Below are positions 18,784 through 27,424 of a stretch of 64,000 nucleotides of DNA, piece after piece. A model generated the notes under the pieces. It was not told the origin of the DNA. It worked only from the letters and a program-made list of their open reading frames with translations, and searched no databases. Numbering within the stretch: position 1 is the stretch's first letter; each line of letters opens with the position of its first letter. Made by a program: the position numbers and the translations under genes. This stretch comes from Halococcus salsus (lineage in GTDB: Archaea; Halobacteriota; Halobacteria; Halobacteriales; Halococcaceae), in contig NZ_JAAAJC010000004.1 in NCBI RefSeq assembly GCF_009900715.1, positions 159,943-223,942 of the forward strand, read 5' to 3'.

Positions 18784-18806
18784 AACTATTAGGCTTTGCT
18801 ATAGTT
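18784..18806. promoter_or_regulatory. AACTAT-N11-ATAGTT palindrome in front of the NikR-like gene
   Basis: Six-base arms, 18784-18789 and 18801-18806, separated by 11 bases, lie about 20-43 bases upstream of the start at 18763 and cover its likely TATA region. NikR proteins bind two half-sites separated by about 15-16 bases, so this is a candidate autoregulatory operator rather than a proven one. Confidence 0.4.
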
Positions 18807-18868
18807 CGGATCGGTCGCCGACCGAGCGGATCCACAAACACTGATACGCCGGCCGACGGAGAGGGCGC

Positions 18869-19858
18869 ATGGCGGTCTCAAGCGCCCCCGGCAAGGTCTA
18901 TCTCTTCGGCGAACACGCGGTGGTCTACGGCGAGCCCGCGGTGCCGTGTGCGATCGAGCGCCGGGCACGGGTCGAAGCCACCCGGCGCTCGGATAGTCGG
19001 GTCCGGGTCCACGCCCACGACCTCTACCTCAACGGCTTCAGCGTCGAGTACGCGGGGCCGGCCGACGACCGACCGACCGTGGCCACCGACCAGTCGGTGC
19101 TCGACCTCGGGATGCGCTACATCGACGGCGCGATCGACCGTGCCCGCGACCTCGCCGACCAGCCCGAAGTGGGTCTCGACGTCACCGTCGAGAGCGACCT
19201 CCCGCTGGGGGCCGGTCTCGGCTCGTCGGCGGCGGTCGTGGTGGCGGGGATCGACGCCACGGCACGCGAACTCGGTGTCGAGCTCAGTTCGAAGGAGGTG
19301 GCGAACCACGCCTACAGGGTCGAACACGAGGTTCAAGACGGGGAAGCCTCGCGCGCCGACACGTTCTGCTCGGCGACCGGCGGCGCGGCGAAGGTCGAGG
19401 GCGACGACTGTGAGACCATCGACGCACCGAACCTCCCGTTCGTGGTCGGCTACGACGGCGGCACCGGCAACACCGGCGAACTCGTCGCGGGCGTACGGGC
19501 GCTCCGCGAGGAGTACGACTTCGCGGCCGACACGGTGGGGGCGATCGGCGACCTCGTGCGCCGCGGCGAGCGCGCACTCGACGCGGGCGACGTCGACGAA
19601 CTCGGCCGGCTGATGGACGTCAACCACGGTCTGCTCTCGGCGCTCGGGGTCTCCTCGCGCTCGCTCGACGCGATGGTGTGGGCGGCCCGCGAGGCGGGCG
19701 CACGGGGGGCGAAACTCACCGGGTCCGGGGGTGGGGGCTGTATCGTCGCGCTCGACGAGACCGAGGACACCCCGACGGCGCTCGGGTACACCCCCGAGTG
19801 CGAACGGGCGTTCCGCGCGGAACTCGACACCGAGGGTGTCCGGCAGGAGGACGGATGA
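18869..19858 (+). CDS. mvk: Mevalonate kinase
   Basis: 329 residues. GHMP-kinase motifs are present: SAPGKVYLFGEHAVVYGEPA at the start, PLGAGLGSSAAVVVAG (ATP-binding loop) near residue 112, and AKLTGSGGGGCIVAL near residue 280. The enzyme phosphorylates mevalonate for synthesis of archaeal isoprenoid lipids. It overlaps the downstream isopentenyl phosphate kinase by four bases, so the pathway enzymes are translated together. Confidence 0.96.
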   Translation: MAVSSAPGKVYLFGEHAVVYGEPAVPCAIERRARVEATRRSDSRVRVHAHDLYLNGFSVEYAGPADDRPTVATDQSVLDLGMRYIDGAIDRARDLADQPEVGLDVTVESDLPLGAGLGSSAAVVVAGIDATARELGVELSSKEVANHAYRVEHEVQDGEASRADTFCSATGGAAKVEGDDCETIDAPNLPFVVGYDGGTGNTGELVAGVRALREEYDFAADTVGAIGDLVRRGERALDAGDVDELGRLMDVNHGLLSALGVSSRSLDAMVWAAREAGARGAKLTGSGGGGCIVALDETEDTPTALGYTPECERAFRAELDTEGVRQEDG

Positions 19859-20625
19859 CCGGCGAGCCGAACACGGAAAGTCGAGCCGCGACGAAAGCGG
19901 CGGTGCTCAAACTCGGCGGGAGCGTCATCACGGACAAGTCCAACCCCGAAACCCTCGATACGGAGACACTTGACCGCGCCGCGGACGCGGTGGCGGCGTT
20001 CGAGGGGGAGCTCGTCGTGGTCCACGGCGGCGGGAGCTTCGGCCACCACCACGCCAGCGAGCACGGGATCACGACGACGGCCGGGAGTCACGATGCGACG
20101 GGCGCACGCGCCGTCCACGACGCGATGCGACGGCTCAACGACGCGGTGCTCGACGCGCTCCGCGAATGCGGCGTCCCGGCGCTCCCGCTCCACCCCCTCT
20201 CGGCGGCCACGCGCGACGATTCCGGGGAACTCTCGCTGGCGACCGACGTCGTCGCAAGGATGCTCGGCGAGGGGTTCGTCCCCGTGGTCCAGGCCGACGT
20301 GGTCACTCATGTGGGTCGAGGTGTGACGATCCTGAGCGGCGACGAACTGGTGGTCGTGCTCGCGAGGGCGCTCGATGCCGACCGAGTGGGCGTCTGTTCC
20401 GGCGTGCCGGGTGTGTTCGACACCGACGGGGCGGTCATCGACCGCATCGACTCCTTCGAGGACGTGCGGGCGGCGCTCGGTGGGAGCGACGCGACCGACG
20501 TCACCGGGGGAATGAGCGCGAAGGTCGAGGCGCTGCTCGGGCTCGACGCGCCGGCCTGGGTGTTCGGCCTCGACGACCTCCCCCGATTCCTCGACGGCGA
20601 GTCCGCAGGGACGCGAATCGGGTAG
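19855..20625 (+). CDS. ipk: Isopentenyl phosphate kinase
   Basis: 256 residues from the ATG overlapping mvk. It is an amino-acid-kinase fold: KLGGSVITDK near residue 17, VVHGGGSFGHHHASEHGI with the histidine that contacts the substrate phosphate, and DVTGGMSAKVEALL toward the end. It makes isopentenyl diphosphate from isopentenyl phosphate in the archaeal branch of the mevalonate pathway, directly supplying the prenyl synthase gene at 22552. Confidence 0.95.
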   Translation: MTGEPNTESRAATKAAVLKLGGSVITDKSNPETLDTETLDRAADAVAAFEGELVVVHGGGSFGHHHASEHGITTTAGSHDATGARAVHDAMRRLNDAVLDALRECGVPALPLHPLSAATRDDSGELSLATDVVARMLGEGFVPVVQADVVTHVGRGVTILSGDELVVVLARALDADRVGVCSGVPGVFDTDGAVIDRIDSFEDVRAALGGSDATDVTGGMSAKVEALLGLDAPAWVFGLDDLPRFLDGESAGTRIG

Positions 20626-20704
20626 TCGATCCGACCGGAAAGCGACCACGGGACCCGGATCGAGCAGGAAGAACTATGCCCTCACTCGGTGTTTCGTTCG
20701 GTGT

Positions 20705-21043
20705 ATGTCAAGTGTCAACATTACTACCGCCATCAAGTACGGTTTCATCGTGGTCGCGTACTTCGTCGGAATCCTGATCCTCGGGGGGATCGTCGCTGCG
20801 ATCGGGTTCGCGCTCGTCGGTGTCGGCGGGAGCGGGTTCGGGGATGCCAGCGGGGGGGTCGGCGCGGCTGGCGGCGTCCTCGCGCTGGTCGGCATCGTCG
20901 TCGGCATCCTCGGCTACGTGATCATCATCGGGGCGGCGTTCGGCATCCAGTACAAGATCATCTCCGACGGGGTGGCGCGCGGCATCGAAACCGCCGGTGG
21001 GGTGACGGGTGGACGCGCGACCGACGCCGACGAACGGACGTAA
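20705..21043 (+). CDS. Small membrane protein with two or three helices
   Basis: 112 residues: a hydrophobic segment at about 10-38 (YGFIVVAYFVGILILGGIVAAIGFA), a glycine-rich stretch (VGGSGFGDASGGVGAAGG), then a second long hydrophobic region at about 58-90 and a short charged C-terminus. No recognised domain. It lies between ipk and RNase J on the same strand with its own upstream spacing of 79 bases, so co-transcription is possible but not required. Confidence 0.65.
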   Translation: MSSVNITTAIKYGFIVVAYFVGILILGGIVAAIGFALVGVGGSGFGDASGGVGAAGGVLALVGIVVGILGYVIIIGAAFGIQYKIISDGVARGIETAGGVTGGRATDADERT

Positions 21044-21076
21044 TCGGGCATATCGTTCCGGGAGCGAGCCACGGGG

Positions 21077-21208
21077 TTTATACCACCCCCGTCCCGTAGC
21101 AACGCACATCCGAGAGACCGCCCCGAGCATCGGGGCGGCCGGGCGGGTCGCGTGACCTCGCCAGCCGGCGGAACATCCCTGCTCGCGGGCGGCTCTGGAG
21201 TACTAACC
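21077..21208 (+). promoter_or_regulatory. Promoter and structured 5' leader of the RNase J gene
   Basis: TTTATA at 21077-21082 is the best TATA box. A start about 25 bases later would leave a leader of about 100 bases before the ATG at 21209, long for a haloarchaeon. Within it a perfect 8-bp stem (CCGCCCCG with CGGGGCGG, loop AGCAT) lies at 21118-21138. The structure could protect or expose the 5' end of the mRNA to its own nuclease product; this is inference. Confidence 0.45.
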
Positions 21209-22555
21209 ATGGAAATCGATATTGCAACCATCGGCGGCTACGAAGAGGTCGGCCGACAGATGACCGCCGTTCGGGCGGGCGACGACATCGTCGTCTTCGA
21301 CATGGGTCTCAACCTCTCGAAGGTCCTGATCCACGACAACGTCGAAACCGAACGAATGCACAGTCTCGACCTGATCGACATGGGCGCGATCCCCGACGAC
21401 CGGGTCATGTCCGACCTGGATGGGGAAGTCCAGGCCATCGTCCCGACCCACGGCCACCTCGACCACATCGGGGCCATCTCGAAGCTCGCCCACCGCTACG
21501 ACGCGCCCGTGGTGGCGACGCCGTTCACGATCGAACTCGTCAAACAGCAGATCGAGAGCGAGGAGAAGTTCGGGGTCGGCAACGACCTCGTCAAGATGGA
21601 CCCGGGCGAGTCGATGGAGATCGGCAACGGGCTCGATCTCGAGTTCGTCAACGTCACCCACTCGATCATCGACGCGATCAACCCCGTGCTCCACACCCCC
21701 GAGGGATCGATCATCTACGGGCTCGACAAGCGCCTCGACCACACCCCCGTGATCGGCGACCCGATCGACATGGACCGCTTCCGCGAGATCGGTCGCGAGG
21801 GCGAGGGCGTGCTCTGCTACATCGAGGACTGCACCAACGCCGGCCGCAAGGGCCGAACCCCGAGCGAGCAGCTCGCTCGTGAGGAGGTCCGTGACGTGCT
21901 CTACAGCATGGAGGACTACAAGGGCGGCATCGTCGCCACCACCTTCTCCAGTCAGATCGCGCGGGTCAAGTCCATCGTGGAGTTCGCGAAGGACATCGGC
22001 CGTCAGCCCGTCCTCCTCGGTCGCTCGATGGAGAAATATTCGGGGACTGCCGAACGCCTCGACTTCGTCGACTTCCCCGACGACCTCGGGATGTTCGGTC
22101 ACCGGCAGTCGGTCGACCGGACCTTCAAGCGGATCATGAACGAGGGCAAGGAGAACTTCCTGCCGATCGTCACGGGCCACCAGGGCGAGCCGCGCGCGAT
22201 GCTCACCCGGATGGGTCGGGGCGAGACGCCCTACCAGCTCGACGAGGGTGACAAAGTGGTCTTCTCGGCACGGGTCATTCCCGAGCCGACGAACGAGGGC
22301 CAGCGCTACCAATCCGAGCAGTTGCTCCGAATGCAGGGCGCACGCATCTTCGACGACGTCCACGTTTCGGGCCACATGTCTCAGGAGGGCCACTACACGA
22401 TGCTCGACGCCATCCAGCCCCAGCACGTGATCCCGGCCCACAACGACCTCGAACACCTCGCGCGCTACATCGACCTCGCCGAGAGCCAGGGCTACCGGAT
22501 GGGTCGGGACCTCCACGCGACGCGCAACGGCAACGTCATCTCGCTGGTCGAATGA
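21209..22555 (+). CDS. rnj: Archaeal ribonuclease J (beta-CASP metallo-beta-lactamase)
   Basis: 448 residues. The frame opens earlier, but the family start is [24 protein letters not shown] at 21209. The zinc-binding motif HGHLDHIG is near residue 79, with [13 protein letters not shown] and the beta-CASP segments GRSMEKY and [12 protein letters not shown], and a terminal [12 protein letters not shown]...IPAHNDLEH motif. The enzyme is a 5'-3' exoribonuclease acting on RNAs with monophosphorylated 5' ends. It overlaps the prenyl synthase gene by four bases, a recurrent haloarchaeal neighbour. Confidence 0.95.
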   Translation: MEIDIATIGGYEEVGRQMTAVRAGDDIVVFDMGLNLSKVLIHDNVETERMHSLDLIDMGAIPDDRVMSDLDGEVQAIVPTHGHLDHIGAISKLAHRYDAPVVATPFTIELVKQQIESEEKFGVGNDLVKMDPGESMEIGNGLDLEFVNVTHSIIDAINPVLHTPEGSIIYGLDKRLDHTPVIGDPIDMDRFREIGREGEGVLCYIEDCTNAGRKGRTPSEQLAREEVRDVLYSMEDYKGGIVATTFSSQIARVKSIVEFAKDIGRQPVLLGRSMEKYSGTAERLDFVDFPDDLGMFGHRQSVDRTFKRIMNEGKENFLPIVTGHQGEPRAMLTRMGRGETPYQLDEGDKVVFSARVIPEPTNEGQRYQSEQLLRMQGARIFDDVHVSGHMSQEGHYTMLDAIQPQHVIPAHNDLEHLARYIDLAESQGYRMGRDLHATRNGNVISLVE

Positions 22556-23601
22556 GCGCTTCGGGGGCGGCGGTCGTCGAGGCGGTCGCGGCACGACGGG
22601 AGCGCGTCAACGCGTCGCTCTCGGAGTACCTCCCGATAGGCGAGCCCGAGCGCCTCTACCGCGCCTCGCGTCACCTGCTCGACGCCGGCGGCAAGCGCCT
22701 CCGGCCCGCGGTCACGCTGCTCGTGGCCGAGGCGCTCACCGACACCGAACCGCTCGGTGCGGACTACCAGTCGTTCCCGACGCTCGGCGGGTCGGGGCCC
22801 GACGAGATAGACCTCATGGCGGCCGCGGTGAGCATCGAGACGATCCAGTCCTTCACCCTGATCCACGACGACATCATGGACGAGGACGACCTCCGGCGCG
22901 GGGTGCCCTCCGTCCACAGCGCGTTCGACACCGAGACCGCGATCCTCGCTGGCGACACGCTCTACGCGAAAGCCTTCGAGTTCATGCTCGCCACCGGCGC
23001 GCCACCCGAGCGCACCGTGCGCGCACTCTCGGAGCTCGCCAGGACCTGTACCCGGATCTGTGAGGGGCAGTCGCTCGACGTCGCCTTCGAGCACCGCGAC
23101 GACGTCACGACCGACGAGTACATCACGATGGTCGAGCAGAAGACGGCCGTTCTCTACGCCGCCGCGGCCCGCATCCCGGCGATCCTGCTCGGCGCGGACG
23201 ACGAGACGACCGAGGCGCTCCGCCAGTACGGGCTCGACATCGGCCGGGCGTTCCAGATCCGCGACGACGTGCTCGATCTCACTGTTCCGAGCGAGCAGCT
23301 CGGCAAGCAGCGCGGCAGCGACCTCGTCGAGGGCAAGCGCACCGCCGTCACGCTCCACGCCAGCGAGCACGGCGTCGACCTCGACGACCTCGTGGTGGCC
23401 GAGACGCCCGCGGCGGTCACCGAGGAGGAGGTCGACGCCGCGGTCGCCGAACTCGACGCCGCGGGCAGCATCGAGTACGCCCGCACCCTCAGCCGCGACC
23501 TCGTCGACCGCGGGAAGTCCCACCTCGAAGTCCTCCCCGACAACGAGGCCCGCCGCCTGCTCGCTGGCGTCGCGGAGTACCTGATCGAGCGCGGGTATTA
23601 G
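22552..23601 (+). CDS. idsA: Geranylgeranyl/polyprenyl diphosphate synthase
   Basis: 349 residues. The first Asp-rich motif is [15 protein letters not shown] and the second is [21 protein letters not shown] is the isopentenyl diphosphate-binding region. It extends prenyl chains for the C20 units of archaeal ether lipids. It completes the mvk-ipk-rnj-idsA group. In several haloarchaea a glutamyl-tRNA synthetase gene follows; here a repeat element begins 11 bases after the stop instead. Confidence 0.95.
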   Translation: MSASGAAVVEAVAARRERVNASLSEYLPIGEPERLYRASRHLLDAGGKRLRPAVTLLVAEALTDTEPLGADYQSFPTLGGSGPDEIDLMAAAVSIETIQSFTLIHDDIMDEDDLRRGVPSVHSAFDTETAILAGDTLYAKAFEFMLATGAPPERTVRALSELARTCTRICEGQSLDVAFEHRDDVTTDEYITMVEQKTAVLYAAAARIPAILLGADDETTEALRQYGLDIGRAFQIRDDVLDLTVPSEQLGKQRGSDLVEGKRTAVTLHASEHGVDLDDLVVAETPAAVTEEEVDAAVAELDAAGSIEYARTLSRDLVDRGKSHLEVLPDNEARRLLAGVAEYLIERGY

Positions 23602-23612
23602 ATCCCCACGCT

Positions 23613-23905
23613 CCCACCTTTTGCTGCGGTCGCTCGCGTTGCTCGCTCCCTGGCAAAATGTGGATCAAAAGCGCGTCGGGTTCCCGCCGGTCACCCTCGC
23701 GCCCGCTCGTTCGCCGTCGGCTCACTCGCGGTGGGATCACTAACCGCTCCGCAACCGCATAGCGCCGCCTCCGTCGAAGCCCTCGCGCCTACGGCGCTCG
23801 CCCTTCATCCACCAGGGACCGCTCCGCGCCACCGCCGCCAACCGCACCGCTGTCGCGGCCGTACCGCTCCGCACCGCCGGCTGCGCGGCGACTGCCGACT
23901 CCAGA
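23613..23905 (+). repeat. Intergenic repeat element, copy A
   Basis: This fills most of the 399-base gap between idsA and the next gene. The head is an imperfect stem, CCACCTTTTGC (23614-23624) against GCAAAATGTGG (23653-23663), followed by ATCAAAAG. A middle block reads GATCACTAACCGCTCCGCAACCGCA, then GAAGCCCTCG and CTTCATCCACCAGGG (ending 23817), and the tail is ACCGC-rich. The same order occurs at 31735-32040 and, inverted, at 58435-58785. No credible gene is present; short ORFs across it are repeat-derived. Confidence 0.7.
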
Positions 23906-24000
23906 GACGACCATTGCAAACAAATCTCAATCCGTCGGTTTTCGGGTGATTCGGACCGGGAATGAAAAGGAACTTACCCGACGGCCGAGACGGAGTTCGC

Positions 24001-24966
24001 ATGAAGGCTATCGTGCTCGCCGGCGGGTATGCGACCCGACTCTGGCCGATCACCAAACACCGGCCCAAGATGTTCCTCCCCGTCGGTGACACCGTCGTCA
24101 TCGACCGGATCTTCGAGGAGCTCGAAGCCGACGAGCGGATCGAGGAGGTCTACATCTCGACCAACGAGCGCTTCGCCGAGGAGTTCGAGGCCCACGTCGA
24201 GGAACGGGGCTTCGAGAAACCCACGCTCTCGATCGAGGACACCACGGGCGAGGACGAGAAATTCGGGGCGGTCGGCGCGCTCGCCCAGCTCATCGACCGC
24301 GAGAACGTCGACGACGACCTCCTCGTGGTCGCGGGCGACAACCTCCTCAGCTTCTCGCTCGGCGACTTCATCGACGACTTCGAGGAGCGCACCGAACCCA
24401 CGATCGCGGCCTACGACGTCGGCTCGCGCGAACGCGCCAAGTCCTACGGTCTCGTCGAACTCGACGGCGATCGGGTCGTGGACTTCCAGGAGAAACCCGA
24501 GGACCCCAACTCCACGCTGGTCTCGATCGCGTGCTACGCCTTCCCCGCCGACGCGCTCGTGCTCGATGAGTACCTCGCGGACGACAACAACCCGGACGAG
24601 CCGGGCCGGTTCGTCCAGTGGCTCCGGGGCCAGCGCGACGTCTACGCCTACACCTTCGACGGCGCGTGGTTCGACATCGGCACGCCCGAGAGCTACCTCG
24701 ACACCGTCGCGTGGGCGATCGACGGCGATTCGTCCATCGCGTCCGACGCCACCGTCGAGAACAGCGAGATCGGGTCGGGCGTCCACGTGATGCCGGGTGC
24801 CACCGTCAAGAACTCGACCCTCGAACACTCGGTGGTCTTCCCCGAGGCCACCGTCGAGGACTGTACGGTTCGCGACTCGATCCTCGACAAACACGTCGAC
24901 GTCGCCGGGGTCGACCTCACCGGCGCGCTCGTCGGCGAGCACACCGTGATCCCGAACGACGAGTAA
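24001..24966 (+). CDS. Sugar-1-phosphate nucleotidylyltransferase
   Basis: 321 residues from ATG 24001. The N-terminal nucleotidyltransferase domain has MKAIVLAGGYATRLWPITKHRPKMFLPV, the metal-binding VVAGDNLLSFSLGD, the KSYGLVELDGDRVVDFQEKP strand and GAWFDIGTPESYL. From about residue 250 there is a short left-handed beta-helix (ATVENSEIGSGVHVMPGATV). It activates a sugar 1-phosphate with an NTP, most likely for glycan synthesis. The precise nucleotide and sugar cannot be told from sequence. The gene follows repeat copy A. Confidence 0.9.
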   Translation: MKAIVLAGGYATRLWPITKHRPKMFLPVGDTVVIDRIFEELEADERIEEVYISTNERFAEEFEAHVEERGFEKPTLSIEDTTGEDEKFGAVGALAQLIDRENVDDDLLVVAGDNLLSFSLGDFIDDFEERTEPTIAAYDVGSRERAKSYGLVELDGDRVVDFQEKPEDPNSTLVSIACYAFPADALVLDEYLADDNNPDEPGRFVQWLRGQRDVYAYTFDGAWFDIGTPESYLDTVAWAIDGDSSIASDATVENSEIGSGVHVMPGATVKNSTLEHSVVFPEATVEDCTVRDSILDKHVDVAGVDLTGALVGEHTVIPNDE

Positions 24967-25009
24967 CGGGATCCGGTGGATTCTTTTCCCGACGGGCCGT
25001 TCTCGCGAT

Positions 25010-25135
25010 ATGGCATCACGCAAAACGAAGGTCGCATTCGGCCTCGGTGTCCTGCTCGCCGCCTCGTTCGCGATCCACTACGCCCTGTTCGGCGCGCTGC
25101 CGCTCGGCAAACCGTCGATGCTCGACGACGAGTAA
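25010..25135 (+). CDS. 41-residue single-span membrane protein
   Basis: A short gene: MASRKTKVAFGLGVLLAASF is followed by AIHYALFGALPLGKP and an acidic end. A basic N-terminus and one hydrophobic helix (about 8-31) fit a membrane anchor with positive residues inside. An AT-rich TTCTTTTCC stretch sits about 22-30 bases upstream. It lies in the 181-base gap before the convergent Dph6-like gene. I have no function for it; its tidy reading frame and haloarchaeal composition argue that it is real. Confidence 0.6.
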   Translation: MASRKTKVAFGLGVLLAASFAIHYALFGALPLGKPSMLDDE

Positions 25136-25147
25136 CTATCCGAACGA

Positions 25148-25855
25148 CTACCCGAGCCGCGCGTCGGTGACCCGGAGCCGACCGCGCGTCCCGTCCCACT
25201 CGGTCTCGTAGTCGAGTTCGATCGGACGCGCCATGTGCGGCCCGTCGGTCACCAACGTCTCGAACTCCCCGCCCTCGCCGAGCACGTGGACCCCGTACTC
25301 CTCGTGAAGGGCTTGGAGGTCGTCGAACGCTTCTTCGTCGAGCACGCGCCCGAGCCACGACTCGTCGAGGCCACGGGCCGCGACCTGTACCACTCGGATC
25401 TCGAAGCCCGCATCGAGCATCGCGTCGGCGAGCTCGCGCGGGTCGCGCCCCCAGAGCGGGGCGAACAACTCGATGCCGAGCCGGTCGCACATCCCCTGGA
25501 TCCGGCTCGTCTGGAACTCGCTCTCGACCGCCCCCGCGGTGACCCCCGCGAGGTCCCCATCCATGGTGAGGTCGCGGAGGGCGCGTTCGAGGGGTTCGAG
25601 TTCGGCGTCGCCGCGCGCACCGGACTCCTCGATGCCCCGCCCCGCCTCGTCCGGGTCGACCTCGACGAGTTCGATCCCGATACTCTCGGCCGCGAGCCGC
25701 GCGAGCCGCGTCTCGGGCACGTGATACATGTACGAGCCGTCGTCGGGATGCACCGTCAGGAGCCGCTCGACCGGCAGGTCGGTTTCGAGCGCGCGGTAGA
25801 GCGCCCACGAGGAGTCCTTGCCGCCGGAGAACAAGCTCACCCACGCCTCCGTCAT
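25148..25855 (-). CDS. Dph6-like diphthine-ammonia ligase (ATP-binding, DUF71)
   Basis: 235 residues from the ATG of MTEAWVSLFSGGKDSSWALY. SGGKDSS is the PP-loop ATPase motif; LAGVTAGAVESEFQTSRIQGMCDRLGIELFAPLWGRD and VHVLGEGGEFETLVTDGP are hallmarks of the Dph6/DUF71 family, which amidates diphthine on elongation factor 2. The gene converges with the 41-residue ORF and is divergent from the zinc-ribbon membrane protein at 25965. Confidence 0.9.
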   Translation of the reverse strand: MTEAWVSLFSGGKDSSWALYRALETDLPVERLLTVHPDDGSYMYHVPETRLARLAAESIGIELVEVDPDEAGRGIEESGARGDAELEPLERALRDLTMDGDLAGVTAGAVESEFQTSRIQGMCDRLGIELFAPLWGRDPRELADAMLDAGFEIRVVQVAARGLDESWLGRVLDEEAFDDLQALHEEYGVHVLGEGGEFETLVTDGPHMARPIELDYETEWDGTRGRLRVTDARLG

Positions 25856-25964
25856 GGGCTTCGTACCGCGGCGAGGGCTAAACCCACGTCGGTCGACCGG
25901 CGTCGGGCGCGACATCGGTCGCCAACCCGGAAGGTTAAGACCGTCGGGCCGAGTATTGGGGGAA

Positions 25965-26432
25965 ATGAGCCGTCATCGCGCCGGCAAGCGCCCGTGGCTC
26001 GCCGCGGTGCTCGCGGTCATCTACCCGGGGCTGGGCCACCTCTATCTCCGGCGGTGGTTCCGGGCGCTCGCGTGGTTCCTCCTGGTGTTTCTCACGGTCC
26101 AGATCACGCTCCCTCCGTCGGCGCTCCCCGAGTCGGGGGAGTTCAGCATCGAGGCGGTGCTGGCGGCGAGCCAGGCGCTCCCGATCGAAGCCACGTTCGC
26201 GCTCCTCGTGCTCACGATCCTCAACATCGCCGACGCCTACTACCTCGCCCGCCAGCGGAGCACGGAGGCCGCGGGGCGAAGCGAACCGATGGAGACGATC
26301 CAGGGTGCCGTAGGCGACGATTCGACGGGCGACGAGTCCCCGGACCACTGTCCCCACTGCGGCCGCACGACCGACACCGACCTCGATTTCTGCCAGTGGT
26401 GCGGCGAACCGCTCGACACCGAGCCCGCGTGA
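25965..26432 (+). CDS. Membrane protein with C-terminal zinc ribbon
   Basis: 155 residues from ATG 25965. Three hydrophobic segments lie at about 10-27 (PWLAAVLAVIYPGLGHLYL), 30-46 and 70-90, resembling small TM2-like proteins. The C-terminus has one zinc ribbon, CPHCGRTTDTDLDFCQWCG (about 128-148). This combination is common in haloarchaea and not functionally assigned. It is followed 44 bases later by the DUF5810-type gene on the same strand. Confidence 0.8.
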   Translation: MSRHRAGKRPWLAAVLAVIYPGLGHLYLRRWFRALAWFLLVFLTVQITLPPSALPESGEFSIEAVLAASQALPIEATFALLVLTILNIADAYYLARQRSTEAAGRSEPMETIQGAVGDDSTGDESPDHCPHCGRTTDTDLDFCQWCGEPLDTEPA

Positions 26433-26476
26433 CCCGCGGGCGTGGAGTAGAAGTTCGCCGAGGTCTTTAACGACCC

Positions 26477-26893
26477 ATGGGCTACGCCTGTCCGGTCTGT
26501 GAGACGCCCCAGGCCGACGCGCACCACCTCGCCAACCACCTCGCGTTCACCGCGTTGCTCGGCGACGACGACCACGAAGCCTGGCTCGACGAGCACACGC
26601 CCGGCTGGGACGAGGCGGGCGAGGACGAACTCGCCGAACGGGTGCTCGCGGAGGCCAAGGAGGTCGAGTTCCCGCAGGTCTTCGAGGACACCACTGATGA
26701 CCACGACCACAATCACGACCATCACGACCACGACGAGCCTCGACCCGGCGAGCTCTTCGACGACGAGCCACCGATGGCGGGCGGTCGCGGACCCGACGAG
26801 GGCCGCGGCCCCGGTGGAGAGGTCGACCCCGAGACGGCCGAGGCGCTCCGGAAGGCTCGGGAGCTGACCCGCGACGACGACGAAAGCGAGTAG
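26477..26893 (+). CDS. Haloarchaeal DUF5810-type protein
   Basis: 138 residues. It begins MGYACPVCETPQADAHHLANHLAFTA, a CxxC-H-H zinc-finger-like head, and continues with acidic sequence and a His/Asp-rich patch (DHDHNHDHHDHDE, about 75-87) that could bind metal. I believe this is the family named DUF5810. It stands 23 bases before a DUF5809-type gene, a pair that recurs in haloarchaeal genomes. Function unknown; DNA or metal binding is only suggested by the motifs. Confidence 0.8.
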   Translation: MGYACPVCETPQADAHHLANHLAFTALLGDDDHEAWLDEHTPGWDEAGEDELAERVLAEAKEVEFPQVFEDTTDDHDHNHDHHDHDEPRPGELFDDEPPMAGGRGPDEGRGPGGEVDPETAEALRKARELTRDDDESE

Positions 26894-26916
26894 TTCCCTC
26901 GGGGTTCAGTCCCGCC

Positions 26917-27333
26917 ATGCACACCCAGGGACGGTTCTCGCCGGCGACCGCCGAGCAGGCGCACGAACGCTACGACGACCTCGGACCGACCGCCCAGACC
27001 GCCGTCCGGGAGGCCGCGACCGCGATGGAGTTCGAGAAGGACGAGTACGACGACCGCGTGACGAGCGAGGTAGTCGAGCGGGTCCGGAACGCGCTGTTCG
27101 CGAGCGAGCTCGAAGTCAGGGTCGGGGACCGCGAGGAGTTCGACGACTGGCTGGCGGACCACCCCGACTACGAGTCCCACGTCATCGGGAACGAGAACGT
27201 CGACCGGGTGGCCTGGCACGCCGCGCCGTTCGCCGACACCGTCGCGGCGGCGACGTTCGCCAACCGAGAGCGCGCTGCGGTCGAGACCCTCCGCCGCCAA
27301 GCCTTCGGCCGCATCTACCGCGACCTCTTCTAA
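26917..27333 (+). CDS. Haloarchaeal DUF5809-type protein
   Basis: 138 residues, all soluble and mainly helical: MHTQGRFSPATAEQAHERYDD at the start, RVTSEVVERVRNALFASELEVRVG in the middle, then VDRVAWHAAPFADTVAAATF. No catalytic motif is seen. I believe it is the family called DUF5809. The close spacing to the DUF5810-type gene suggests a shared transcript and a joint, unknown role. Confidence 0.78.
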   Translation: MHTQGRFSPATAEQAHERYDDLGPTAQTAVREAATAMEFEKDEYDDRVTSEVVERVRNALFASELEVRVGDREEFDDWLADHPDYESHVIGNENVDRVAWHAAPFADTVAAATFANRERAAVETLRRQAFGRIYRDLF

Positions 27334-27424
27334 ACTTCTTCTCTGTATCCCGAATCCCGTCTTCTCTGTGACCAGTCTAAGGTGTGGTCTTGACCGAGGT
27401 CCGTAGCTCCGATTACAAGTCCTG

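Noticed and set aside
23489..23740. Short minus-strand frame through repeat copy A containing LLIHILPGSEQRERPQQKV
   Set aside because: The same peptide-like phrase appears wherever the repeat is read in this frame, including copy B, so it derives from the repeat and not from a gene.
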